NCBI RefSeq assembly: GCF_017549005.1
Contig: NZ_JAFYYT010000026.1
Coordinates: 1-33,908, forward strand
Reading direction: 5' to 3'
DNA from: Ruminococcus sp.
GTDB lineage: Bacteria; Bacillota; Clostridia; Oscillospirales; Ruminococcaceae
DNA length: 33,908 nt
Part shown: piece after piece, positions 7,721 to 15,072 of the stretch
Layout of the letters: every line of letters starts with the position of its first letter
How positions within the stretch are numbered: the stretch's first letter is position 1
Notes under the pieces: generated by a model
Database searches by the model: none
Seen by the model: only the letters and a program-made list of their open reading frames with translations
Told to the model about the DNA's origin: nothing
Made by a program: the position numbers and the translations under genes

Positions 7721-8135
7721 TCTCGGTTTCCTCCCTGATCTTCTGTGCGAATTTCGCCACGATGTCGATATATTCCTTTTTTTCGTCCTCGGAAGCCCAG
7801 TGATGCGCCTTTGCCATTATACCTGCCTTTTCAAGGACAGGCTCCATCTGCGTATAGAAAAGTCTCAGGTACTTTTCCTTGCCTGCATAAAGGTTGAACA
7901 TCAGCTGTCCCTCGAACATTTCTCCGACAAAGGGATCGTCGCTGAGCATTTCGATAGCTCTTTTTATAGCAATGCGGGAGCATATCTTCTGACGGAGCAT
8001 TCTGCTCACGTCCGACACATTCAGCTGATCCTTCGTCTTTTCCATAATGGTATTGAACCATTCGTCCACGGTATAATCTATACCGTCGTCCTCAATGAGA
8101 TCGTATTCATAGATCTCGCGCAGTGTTTTGCTCAT
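7707..8135 (-). CDS. CdiI-type contact-dependent inhibition immunity-like protein (tentative)
   Basis: A 142-residue acidic soluble protein. The segment NVSDVSRMLRQKI (39-51), followed by AIKRAIEMLSDDPFVGEMFEGQL (56-78), strongly recalls the family annotated as contact-dependent growth inhibition immunity proteins. Those have a similar pattern of VSDxxRxIRQ, a helix, then a PxxGExxxGxL motif. No CdiA/CdiB or polymorphic-toxin gene is nearby. GGGGGGAAG lies upstream of the ATG, and the gene overlaps argJ by 14 bases with argC 32 bases before it. It is therefore translated inside the arginine operon. Confidence that it is a gene is high; the immunity assignment is moderate. Confidence 0.6.
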   Translation of the reverse strand: MSKTLREIYEYDLIEDDGIDYTVDEWFNTIMEKTKDQLNVSDVSRMLRQKICSRIAIKRAIEMLSDDPFVGEMFEGQLMFNLYAGKEKYLRLFYTQMEPVLEKAGIMAKAHHWASEDEKKEYIDIVAKFAQKIREETENEAC

Positions 8136-8167
8136 TTTACTTCCCCCCAGAAATAATTATAGATAGA

Positions 8168-9121
8168 TCATATAAGTCCTGTTGTTTCATCTATTCCCAT
8201 CATTATGTTAAGGCACTGTACCGCAGCACCGCTCGCTCCCTTTCCTAAGTTGTCAAGGCGTGAGCAAAGGAGTATCTGTTCGTCATTGCCAAAAACAAAC
8301 ACCTGTAATTTATTCTGTCCGCTGAGTGTATTTGACGCAAGGAAGAAGCTCTTCTGCTCCTCTGCGGACATCAGCGGCATTACTTCTATCATTTTTGCGC
8401 CTGCGTAGTGCTTTGCATACATCTCGTGCACCTGCTGTGCAGTTACTTTCTTGCCGAGAGTTCTTGTCTGCAATGGCACGCTGACTACCATACCGCTGAA
8501 ATAGTCGCAGACCATAGGGTTGAACATGGGCGTGTATGTCAGTCCCGAAACCGCTTTCATCTCAGGCAGGTGCTTGTGCTGCTGAGAGAGGGCGTACTGT
8601 CTGGGACTATTGAACTCGAAAGGCTTATCATCGCCCTCATATACTGCAATAGCCTTCTTGCCTGCTCCGCTGTAGCCCGAAGTCGCATAGGCGAATACGG
8701 GGTAGTCCGCAGGTATGATGCCGTTATTGACAAGAGGATAAACTATTGAAGCAAATCCGCTTGCATAGCAGCCGGGCACGGCAACTCTGTTCGACTTGAT
8801 TATCTTTTCCCTGTGAGCAGCCGAAAGCTCGGGGAAACCGTAAGCCCAGTCAGGATTTGTGCGGTGAGCTGTGGAAGCGTCTATTATACGAACGTGGTCG
8901 TTGTCCTTGTCTATGAAGGATACAGCCTCTATCGAAGCCGCGTCTGGCAGACAGAGGAACACATAGTCTGCGCTGTTGATAAGTCGGGCACGCTCGGACG
9001 GGTCTTTTCTCAGCTCCTCGCTGATCTTCATTATCTCAAGGTCTTTTCTGTCCTTGAAACGTTCCTGTATTTTTAAACCTGTAGTGCCTTCCTGACCATC
9101 GATATAGATTTTTACTGACAT
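8168..9121 (-). CDS. argC: N-acetyl-gamma-glutamyl-phosphate reductase
   Basis: NADPH-dependent reduction of N-acetylglutamyl phosphate to the semialdehyde. The ATG at 9121 has GGAGGAA upstream and gives 317 residues, the length of the shorter argC type. The frame is open further upstream, but only through the hairpin repeats. Seen: GQEGTTGLKI (9-18) in the nucleotide-binding strand-loop, and the catalytic cysteine in VPGCYASG (Cys118). It follows a 200-base gap containing five hairpins and precedes the immunity-like gene and argJ. Confidence 0.94.
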   Translation of the reverse strand: MSVKIYIDGQEGTTGLKIQERFKDRKDLEIMKISEELRKDPSERARLINSADYVFLCLPDAASIEAVSFIDKDNDHVRIIDASTAHRTNPDWAYGFPELSAAHREKIIKSNRVAVPGCYASGFASIVYPLVNNGIIPADYPVFAYATSGYSGAGKKAIAVYEGDDKPFEFNSPRQYALSQQHKHLPEMKAVSGLTYTPMFNPMVCDYFSGMVVSVPLQTRTLGKKVTAQQVHEMYAKHYAGAKMIEVMPLMSAEEQKSFFLASNTLSGQNKLQVFVFGNDEQILLCSRLDNLGKGASGAAVQCLNIMMGIDETTGLI

Positions 9122-9152
9122 TTCTATTCCTCCGTTTGATAAAACTTTCATA

Positions 9153-9314
9153 GGGGACGCCTTCACTTGCAAGGCGTCCCCTCTCTTCAAACAGTCCGCC
9201 GGACTGTTTGAAGATTCACCCCTTGCGAAGCGCCTGTCGTATTCGGGGCGCTGCCCCGAACCCTGCAAGGGCTGTCAGCCCTTGACCTGACCAAAGGGGC
9301 AGTGACCCCTTTGG
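9153..9314. repeat. cluster of five consecutive perfect or near-perfect hairpins
   Basis: Between the zinc-ribbon gene and argC five stems follow one another: 9153-9181 (11-base stem GGGGACGCCTT), 9185-9213 (13-base stem CTTCAAACAGTCC), 9242-9260 (8-base stem TTCGGGGC), 9266-9284 (stem CAAGGGC, up to 9 bases) and 9291-9314 (9-base stem CCAAAGGGG). All five are GC-rich relative to the surroundings and none is followed by a T run. The first resembles the GGGACGCC hairpin at 16930-16954. This looks like an interspersed mosaic repeat; it could stabilise or attenuate the operon transcript. Confidence 0.85.
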
Positions 9315-9321
9315 AATCCCA

Positions 9322-9609
9322 TTATTGGTCGTTATCCGACTCAGTAACGGCAATTCCGCCACACAACGGGCAAAACTTTTCACGGTCTGTCATCAGACAT
9401 CTGCTCCAGCTGTATCCGCAGGCTGAGCACGTATGCTTTCTCATAACGGGCGGCGGTCCGTAGATACATCTTATCACGTCCTCCTCGGGCGCATACATGA
9501 CGCTGATATTCTCTGAGCCGCAGTAACGGCAGAACCTGTCATCGCCGATGACTTCGCGGCAGTTTCCGCATATCCTCCTGAGAGAACTGCTTTCACCTGT
9601 GTTTTTCAT
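9322..9609 (-). CDS. double zinc-ribbon protein
   Basis: A 95-residue protein with two treble-clef or ribbon pairs. The first is CGNC with CRYCG (about residues 14-31); the second is CSACGYSW with CPLCGG near the end. The ATG at 9609 has AAGGGGGG seven bases upstream; upstream in-frame codons run through arginine/serine-rich nonsense. No membrane segment is present. It lies between the small membrane protein gene (62 bases away) and the hairpin cluster before argC. Function is unknown; zinc binding follows from the eight paired cysteines. Confidence 0.7.
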   Translation of the reverse strand: MKNTGESSSLRRICGNCREVIGDDRFCRYCGSENISVMYAPEEDVIRCIYGPPPVMRKHTCSACGYSWSRCLMTDREKFCPLCGGIAVTESDNDQ

Positions 9610-9670
9610 AAAACCGCCCCCCTTTGCCGGTTTATCAGGGCCGAAAGCCCATGCAAGACCGATCGCCGAA

Positions 9671-9919
9671 TCAGCGCTTGCGCTTATTGACCTTGCGCTC
9701 GTACTTCTCGCGCTTCGGGTCTTCAAGGTCTGACCTGTCCTCTATCATCGAATGCCATATGCTCAATCCGAGCGTCACTGCAACGACAACAGAGAACCAT
9801 ATGATATGGGTACCGGGCTTTACTGCAAGCCACAGTCCCATTATTATCTCGCCTACTACCCATATTACTCCCATGAAAATGGAAAGTCCTATGATAAAGG
9901 TTATATCTTTTTTCTTCAT
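9671..9919 (-). CDS. small two-helix membrane protein coupled to argH
   Basis: An 82-residue protein with hydrophobic helices at about 7-30 and 36-55 and a strongly charged C-terminal tail ending in KRKR. Its ATG begins one base after the argH stop (TGATATG) without a strong ribosome site, so it probably depends on ribosomes terminating on argH. The family is not recognised. Confidence 0.6.
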   Translation of the reverse strand: MKKKDITFIIGLSIFMGVIWVVGEIIMGLWLAVKPGTHIIWFSVVVAVTLGLSIWHSMIEDRSDLEDPKREKYERKVNKRKR

Positions 9920-9920
9920 A

Positions 9921-11300
9921 TCAGAGTCCCAGCGCCTCTTCTGCAAGCTTTATCTGCTCCCTGACAGCGTCGGGCGAAGGACCGCCCTCGGACTTTCTCT
10001 CGCGGACGCAGGTATCGAGGCTTATAGCCTCGTAAACGTCCTCGTCAAAGAGGTCTGTCATTGCCTTGTAATCCGCAAGCGGCAGGGTCTCAAGAGTAAG
10101 CCCCTTCTCTATGCACTGAGCAACGAGAGTTCCCGTTATCTTGTAAGCGTCACGGAAAGGCATACCCTTTTTAACGAGGTAATCAGCGCAGTCCGTAGCA
10201 TTTATGAAGCCTCTTGCAGCTGCATTTCTCATATTGTCCTTGAGTACGCGCATAGTCGCCAGCATGGGAGTGAACGTCTTAACGCAGAGCTTTACGTTGT
10301 CAACTGCGTCGAAGATAGCTTCCTTGTCCTCCTGCATATCCTTGTTGTATGCAAGGGGCAGACCCTTCATCATAGTGAGGAGAGTCATGAGGTCGCCGTT
10401 GACTCTGCCTGTCTTGCCGCGGATAAGCTCCGTAACATCGGGATTTTTCTTCTGCGGCATTATTGACGAGCCTGTAGCGAATGCGTCGTCGAGCTCAACG
10501 AACTTGAACTCCCACGAGCACCAGAGGATTATCTCCTCGGAAAATCTCGAAAGGTGAGTCATGAGCAGAGACAGTGCGCAGTTCAGCTCTATGCAGTAGT
10601 CCCTGTCGGAAACTCCGTCAAGGCTGTTGGGCATGGGAGCCGTGAAGCCGAGAAGCTCCGAGGTCTGTCTGCGGTTTGTTTTATAGGTAGTACCTGCAAG
10701 AGCGCCGCTGCCGAGAGGGCAGTAGTTCATTCTCTTTGCTGTATCTTTAAGTCTCTCCATATCGCGGAGAAGCATCCACACATAAGCCATAAGGTGATGT
10801 GCAAGGGTTATGGGCTGAGCGCGCTGTAAATGAGTATATCCCGGCATAATGGTCTCGGTGTGTTCCTTTGCCATTTTCACGAGTGTAACGGCGAGCTCCT
10901 TTACCATAGCGTATATCTCGTCGATCTCGTCGCGAAGATAAAGTCTCAGGTCAACTGCCACCTGGTCGTTTCTCGAACGTGAGGTATGAAGTCTCTTTCC
11001 CACATCGCCGAGGCGCTTTGTGAGCTCAGCTTCAACGAACATATGGATATCCTCGGCATTGGGGTCGAGCTCCAGCCTGCCGCTGTCGATATCGGCGAGA
11101 ATGTCTTTCAGGCCCCCGATTATCTCAAGGCTGTCCTCTTTTGTGATTATGCCGCAGTCTCCCAGCATAGTGGCGTGGGCGATACTGCCCTGTATATCGT
11201 GGCGGTACATACGACCGTCAAAGGCAATGGAAGAGTTGAAGGCGTTTACGCCTGCATCCACCTGTTTGGAAAACCTTCCTGCCCACATCATATCTGCCAT
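9921..11300 (-). CDS. argH: argininosuccinate lyase
   Basis: Splits argininosuccinate into arginine and fumarate, the last step. The ATG at 11300 (MADMMWAGRF) has AAGGAG eight bases upstream and gives 459 residues, the normal length. The fumarase/aspartase superfamily motifs are intact: TSRSRNDQ (107-114), THLQRAQP (156-163) and the signature GSSIMPQKKNPD (277-288). It is downstream of the guanine-deaminase-like gene with a 65-base gap and is followed at once by a small membrane protein. Confidence 0.96.
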   Translation of the reverse strand: MADMMWAGRFSKQVDAGVNAFNSSIAFDGRMYRHDIQGSIAHATMLGDCGIITKEDSLEIIGGLKDILADIDSGRLELDPNAEDIHMFVEAELTKRLGDVGKRLHTSRSRNDQVAVDLRLYLRDEIDEIYAMVKELAVTLVKMAKEHTETIMPGYTHLQRAQPITLAHHLMAYVWMLLRDMERLKDTAKRMNYCPLGSGALAGTTYKTNRRQTSELLGFTAPMPNSLDGVSDRDYCIELNCALSLLMTHLSRFSEEIILWCSWEFKFVELDDAFATGSSIMPQKKNPDVTELIRGKTGRVNGDLMTLLTMMKGLPLAYNKDMQEDKEAIFDAVDNVKLCVKTFTPMLATMRVLKDNMRNAAARGFINATDCADYLVKKGMPFRDAYKITGTLVAQCIEKGLTLETLPLADYKAMTDLFDEDVYEAISLDTCVRERKSEGGPSPDAVREQIKLAEEALGL

Positions 11301-11365
11301 AATTCTTCTCCTTAATGTTTGATGAACCCATTGCAGAGAACGGCACCCTCGGCGTTCCCTGCAGA

Positions 11366-11809
11366 TCAATAATTCTTCTTGTCTTTCAATGCTGTATATT
11401 CCCTGAACACCTCAAGGCATTCCTCACGGTGGAGCTCCTCGGAGATATCCCCCGGAGCTTCATAAAACTCCTTGTCGCGGAAGCCTATCCTGTCCGTATC
11501 TTCTATATTGCAGCCGTAAAAGACCTTTTTTATATTCGCCCACATCACAGCTCCCGCACACATGGGGCAGGGCTCTGCGGTGGTATAGAGCTCACAGCCG
11601 GTCAGGTCGTGAGTCCCCAGCTTTTTGCAGGCGTCGCGTATAGCCATTATCTCGCCGTGACAGGTGGGATCGTGTCTTTTAACGACCTCATTGTGTCCCT
11701 GTCCGACTATCTCTCCGTCCCTGACGATAACGCAGCCGAACGGACCGCCGTGACCTGCATTTATGCCTGCTCTCGCCTCATCAATGGCGAGCTTCATGAA
11801 TTTATCCAT
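11366..11809 (-). CDS. guanine deaminase-like nucleoside/base deaminase
   Basis: A zinc-dependent deaminase of the cytidine-deaminase fold. The 147 residues include the HGE motif (51-53: zinc ligand His51 and proton shuttle Glu53) and PCPMC (80-84: Cys81 and Cys84). The C-terminal IGFRDKEFY stretch and the length suit the Bacillus GuaD type (guanine to xanthine) better than tRNA adenosine deaminase TadA, but I cannot exclude other bases. No good ribosome site is seen. It starts five bases after the GNAT stop, suggesting coupled translation. It sits between GNAT and argH in the arginine stretch. Confidence 0.8.
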   Translation of the reverse strand: MDKFMKLAIDEARAGINAGHGGPFGCVIVRDGEIVGQGHNEVVKRHDPTCHGEIMAIRDACKKLGTHDLTGCELYTTAEPCPMCAGAVMWANIKKVFYGCNIEDTDRIGFRDKEFYEAPGDISEELHREECLEVFREYTALKDKKNY

Positions 11810-11814
11810 AGTTT

Positions 11815-12234
11815 TTATATTTCAATGTATTTGTTGCGGTAATACAAGTCCTCGCGGACGGTGAAGCCCATATGTTCCCAGAACCGGTTTCCGTTTTCGT
11901 TGTGGGTGAACACCACCAGCAGAACTTTCTGTATGCCCTCTTTTCTGAGAGCCTCCATAGCGCTTTCCACAAGCATTCTGCCAATGCCCTGTCCGCGGCG
12001 GTCGGGAGCTACGACAACATGATGGAAGATACCGCGTCTGCCGTCGTGACCTGCGAGGATAGTACCGATTATCCTGCCGTTTTCCTCGGCAACGAAGCTC
12101 GTTGCAGGATTACGTCCGAGATATCTTGCGAAGCCCTCGGGACTGTCGTCCACAGGATTGGTTCCCTCGTGCTCTTTCCAGCACTCGTTTACTCCGTCCC
12201 AGTCATTGACGGTCATAACTCTTACCTTTACCAT
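11815..12234 (-). CDS. GNAT-family N-acetyltransferase
   Basis: A 139-residue acetyl-CoA-dependent acetyltransferase. The pattern FHHVVVAPDRRGQGIGRMLV (about 70-89) is the conserved strand-loop-helix with the R-x-x-G-x-G pyrophosphate loop. The late HNENGNRFWEHMGF segment is the usual motif B. The substrate is not predictable. An acetyltransferase next to argH could supply N-acetylglutamate as some argA-like GNATs do, but nothing in the sequence proves it. AAGGAATGG precedes the ATG. Upstream lies a 100-base repeat and then the argG terminator. Confidence 0.85.
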   Translation of the reverse strand: MVKVRVMTVNDWDGVNECWKEHEGTNPVDDSPEGFARYLGRNPATSFVAEENGRIIGTILAGHDGRRGIFHHVVVAPDRRGQGIGRMLVESAMEALRKEGIQKVLLVVFTHNENGNRFWEHMGFTVREDLYYRNKYIEI

Positions 12235-12250
12235 GTTACCATTCCTTTTT

Positions 12251-12352
12251 AGTTGAGAGTTTAGAGCTGAAAGTTAAGGAGTTGCCTTCGGCGGCATTAT
12301 TAAAATGTGAGCGCAGCGAACACATTGACTCTCAACTCTCAATTCTCAACTT
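12251..12352. repeat. dispersed palindromic element, copy A (GTTGAGAGTT family)
   Basis: An element of about 100 bases whose ends are imperfect inverted repeats (AGTTGAGAGTTTAGAG at the left, ACTCTCAATTCTCAACT at the right). It has an internal GCC-TTCG-GCGGC stem and a core ATGTGAGCGCAGCGAACACAT. A second full copy is at 29218-29329 and a half copy at 16348-16373. It fills the gap between argG's terminator and the GNAT gene. Confidence 0.8.
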
Positions 12353-12353
12353 G

Positions 12354-12392
12354 AAAAAAATCGTAACAGGCAGGAGAAGGCTCCCCTGCCTG
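12354..12392 (-). terminator. argG terminator
   Basis: On the minus strand the stem CAGGCAGG...CCTGCCTG (12367-12392, with further inner pairs) is followed after six bases by seven T (12354-12360). The T run is a little distant, so termination may be partial. It separates argG from the downstream GNAT-argH stretch. Confidence 0.55.
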
Positions 12393-12423
12393 AACTATCG
12401 CTTATTCTGATGTCAAGAAATGA

Positions 12424-13659
12424 TTACTTGTTGTTTCTCTTCTTGTCCAGCTGAGCTCTAACCTTTATCGGGAGACCGAAGAGGTTGATGAAGCCTGCTG
12501 CGTCAGCCTGGTTGTAAACCTCGTCTTCATCGAATGTAGCAACTTCCTCATCATAGAGTGTGTATGGTGAAGTTACGCCTGCGTTGATGATGTTGCCCTT
12601 GTAGAGCTTGAGCTTAACGTCGCCTGTAACTCTCTTCTGAGTCTCTGTAACGAAAGCGCTCATAGCCTCGCGGAGAGGTGTGTACCACTGGCCGTTGTAT
12701 ACGATATCAGCGAACTTGATGCTGAGGTACTGCTTGATACGGGCTGTTTCCTTGTCGAGAGTGATAGTCTCGAGAACTTCGTGAGCGTGGTAGAGGATAG
12801 CGCCGCCGGGAGTCTCGTAAACGCCTCTTGACTTCATACCAACAAGACGGTTCTCAACCAGGTCTGCAAGACCGATACCGTTCTCGCCGCCAAGCTTGTT
12901 GAGAGCAGATACCATCTCAACGCCGTTGAGCTCCTTGCCGTCAAGCTTTGTGGGAACGCCCTTCTCGAAGTGGATAGTGATGTATGTGGGCTTGTCGGGA
13001 GCGTCAATAGGTGAAACGCCCATTTCAAGGAAGCCCTTCTTCTCGTACTGAGGCTCGTTTGCAGGATCCTCAAGATCGAGACCCTCGTGTGAGAGGTGCC
13101 AGATGTTCTTGTCCTTTGAGTAGTTTGTCTCTCTGTTTATCTTGAGAGGAATGTTGTGAGCCTCTGCGTAGTCGATCTCCTCGTCACGGCTCTTGATGGT
13201 CCATTCTCTCCATGGAGCGATGATAGCCATTTCCGGAGCGAAAGCCTTGATAGCAAGCTCGAATCTTACCTGGTCGTTGCCCTTTCCGGTGCAGCCGTGG
13301 CAGATAGCGTCAGCGCCCTCTGCAAGTGCGATCTCAGCGATACGCTTTGCAATGATAGGACGTGCAAAGGAAGTACCGAGCATATATCTGTTCTCATATA
13401 TAGCTCCTGCCTGAACTGTAGGATAAACGTAGTCCTGAATGAACTCTTCCTTGAGGTCTGCGATGATGAGCTTGGAAGCGCCTGTCTTGATAGCCTTTTC
13501 CTCAAGTCCGTCAAGCTCAGTACCCTGTCCTACGTCGCCTGAAACAGCGATAACTTCGCAGTTGTTGTAGTTTTCCTTGAGCCACGGGATTATGATAGAT
13601 GTGTCAAGTCCGCCCGAGTATGCGAGAACTACCTTTTTGATATCCTTTTTGTTAGCCAT
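12424..13659 (-). CDS. argG: argininosuccinate synthase
   Basis: ATP-dependent joining of citrulline and aspartate. It has 411 residues, the usual length, with the ATP pyrophosphatase P-loop AYSGGLDTS (13-21) near the N-terminus. The citrulline/aspartate-site region [16 protein letters not shown] is intact. AGGAGG lies eight bases before the ATG. It is the promoter-proximal gene of the arginine region, controlled by the promoter at 13722-13749 and the ARG boxes upstream. A terminator follows, so it may be largely monocistronic. Confidence 0.97.
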   Translation of the reverse strand: MANKKDIKKVVLAYSGGLDTSIIIPWLKENYNNCEVIAVSGDVGQGTELDGLEEKAIKTGASKLIIADLKEEFIQDYVYPTVQAGAIYENRYMLGTSFARPIIAKRIAEIALAEGADAICHGCTGKGNDQVRFELAIKAFAPEMAIIAPWREWTIKSRDEEIDYAEAHNIPLKINRETNYSKDKNIWHLSHEGLDLEDPANEPQYEKKGFLEMGVSPIDAPDKPTYITIHFEKGVPTKLDGKELNGVEMVSALNKLGGENGIGLADLVENRLVGMKSRGVYETPGGAILYHAHEVLETITLDKETARIKQYLSIKFADIVYNGQWYTPLREAMSAFVTETQKRVTGDVKLKLYKGNIINAGVTSPYTLYDEEVATFDEDEVYNQADAAGFINLFGLPIKVRAQLDKKRNNK

Positions 13660-13682
13660 TGTGATTACCTCCTGAATATTAT

Positions 13683-13701
13683 CGCTGCTTTGAGAGCAGC
13701 G
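13683..13701 (-). promoter_or_regulatory. leader hairpin before argG
   Basis: CGCTGCT-N5-AGCAGCG forms a seven-base perfect stem in the argG leader, between the -10 and the ribosome site. It has no T run. It may stabilise the message. I see no T-box or leader peptide of arginine codons here. Confidence 0.5.
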
Positions 13702-13721
13702 CGGATTTGCGATATAACACT

Positions 13722-13749
13722 ATTATACTACATAGTAAAATATTGTCAA
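13722..13749 (-). promoter_or_regulatory. argG promoter
   Basis: On the minus strand TTGACA (13744-13749), 16-base spacer, TATAAT (13722-13727). Both hexamers are perfect. Confidence 0.85.
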
Positions 13750-13756
13750 GTATTTT

Positions 13757-13770
13757 TGAATAAATATTCA
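13757..13770. promoter_or_regulatory. ARG box (ArgR/AhrC operator)
   Basis: TGAATAAATATTCA fits the known arginine-repressor box TGAAT-WWWW-ATTCA exactly. It lies seven bases upstream of the argG -35. A second, imperfect box (TGCATATTATTCA, 13798-13810) is two turns further upstream, and a half site (ATTCG, 13785-13789) lies midway. The row has a spacing of about 20 bases, as expected for a hexameric ArgR. Confidence 0.8.
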
Positions 13771-13937
13771 TTATTTTTTGTTTTATTCGCGCTTTAGTGC
13801 ATATTATTCATTTGTTACAGAATAAATTTTGGTACTGCCTATTTTTCCGCCTATTGGTCCCGGAGTTAAAAAGCTCTGTTAAATCCACGTTTGTTTTGTA
13901 CGAAATCCCGATTTTTATGCAAAAGGGGCTTTTTTGC

Positions 13938-13966
13938 TTGATATTTTCACATTTTACCATTATAAT
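13938..13966 (+). promoter_or_regulatory. promoter of the lactate/malate dehydrogenase gene
   Basis: TTGATA (13938-13943), 17-base spacer, TATAAT (13961-13966), giving a leader of about 65 bases. In the rest of the 13660-14040 gap I see only the divergent argG control region and a GTTAAA direct repeat (about 13865-13884). Confidence 0.75.
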
Positions 13967-14040
13967 GAAATTACATATCGCTCTGCAAAGCGCTAAAGAA
14001 TACAGGCAGAGCTTTTCCTAACATTATGGAGGTTAACATT

Positions 14041-14985
14041 ATGGCTGAGAAAAACGGTACAAAGATAACTATACTCGGCGCAGGCAACGTCGGCGCTTCT
14101 ATTGCTTACACTTTCGCGGTGGCAGGCACCTGTTCCGATATAGTTCTTGTTGATATAAACAAGGCTAAGGCTAAGGGCGAGGCTATGGATATCCGTCAGG
14201 GCGTTTCCTTCGGTGAGAACGTGGAGGTATTCGACGGCGGCTACGAGGACGCAAAGGATTCCGATATCGTTGTTGTTACTCTCGGTATCGCAAGAAAGCC
14301 CGGTCAGACTCGTCTTGACCTTGCTCAGACAAACGTAAACATCATCAAGGAAGTTATGCCTCAGATAGCAAAGTACGCTCCCGACGCGATCTATGTGGTT
14401 GTCAGCAACCCTGTTGACGTCCTGACATATACTATCCTCAAGTGTACAGACCTCAAGCCCAACCAGGTCATAGGTTCGGGTACAGCTCTCGATACTTCAA
14501 GACTCCGTTCGATCATCGCCGATCACGTAGGTCTCAGCCCGAACAGCATTCACGCTTATGTATTCGGCGAGCACGGCGATTCTTCGTTCATTCCGTGGTC
14601 AATAATGAACATCGCAGGCGTTCCTGTTGACGAATACTGCGCAGACCAGGATCACGCAGACCTGGACGAGGACGAGATCATCAACGAGGTCCGCAGCGCA
14701 GGCGCAGAGGTCATCAAGAGAAAGGGCGCTACCTTCTATGCTATCGCAATGAGCGTAAACAAGATATGCGACACTGTTCTCCGTGACTCAAAGAACATCA
14801 TCACGGTTTCCACTATGATAAACGACAGATACGGTATCAACGACGTATGTCTCAGTCTCCCCTGTGTTATCGGCAGCAACGGTATCGAAAGAGAGGTTTC
14901 TCCGAAGCTCACAGACGAGGAGATAGCAAAGCTTCAGGCGAGCGCAAAGGCTCTCAGAGGCGTTATTGACCAGATACAGTTCTGA
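14041..14985 (+). CDS. NAD-dependent L-lactate/malate dehydrogenase family enzyme
   Basis: A 314-residue 2-hydroxyacid dehydrogenase. It shows the NAD loop GAGNVG (13-18), Asp151/Arg154 in LDTSRLR and the catalytic His178 in GEHGDSS. Overall it is LDH-like (TRLDL, HGDSS, YAIAMS). However, the substrate-specificity position is Arg85 (GIARKPGQTR) where classical lactate dehydrogenases have Gln, and arginine there normally means oxaloacetate/malate. Malic enzyme follows directly. Malate dehydrogenase in a malate shunt is therefore plausible, but some clostridial enzymes annotated as LDH may also carry Arg, so I leave the symbol blank. GGAGG seven bases upstream selects this ATG over one at 14026. 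Confidence 0.9.
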   Translation: MAEKNGTKITILGAGNVGASIAYTFAVAGTCSDIVLVDINKAKAKGEAMDIRQGVSFGENVEVFDGGYEDAKDSDIVVVTLGIARKPGQTRLDLAQTNVNIIKEVMPQIAKYAPDAIYVVVSNPVDVLTYTILKCTDLKPNQVIGSGTALDTSRLRSIIADHVGLSPNSIHAYVFGEHGDSSFIPWSIMNIAGVPVDEYCADQDHADLDEDEIINEVRSAGAEVIKRKGATFYAIAMSVNKICDTVLRDSKNIITVSTMINDRYGINDVCLSLPCVIGSNGIEREVSPKLTDEEIAKLQASAKALRGVIDQIQF

Positions 14986-15007
14986 GAAACCGCAAATATG
15001 CATTTTC

Positions 15008-15036
15008 GCGGAGAACCTGTCGTTCTCCGCTTTTTT
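15008..15036 (+). terminator. terminator after the dehydrogenase gene
   Basis: GCGGAGAAC-N5-GTTCTCCGC followed by TTTTTT, a perfect nine-base stem. Only 36 bases separate it from the malic enzyme start and no separate promoter is evident there, so partial read-through is likely. Confidence 0.85.
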
Positions 15037-15072
15037 AAAATAACCACAATATACTGAAAGGACGCATAAATC

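Noticed and set aside
6875-7738. 287-residue open frame on plus opposite argJ
   Set aside because: Shadow of argJ; no ribosome site, no domain.
9122-9268. 49-residue N-terminal extension of argC
   Set aside because: It is encoded by the hairpin repeats, has no ribosome site, and typical ArgC starts at the GGAGGAA-preceded ATG.
11366-11809. TadA tRNA adenosine deaminase
   Set aside because: Length and C-terminal IGFRDKEFY fit the guanine deaminase type better; left open as a weaker alternative.
13660-13740. T-box or riboswitch in the argG leader
   Set aside because: There is only a simple stem; no T-box sequence, no specifier loop and no terminator/antiterminator pair.
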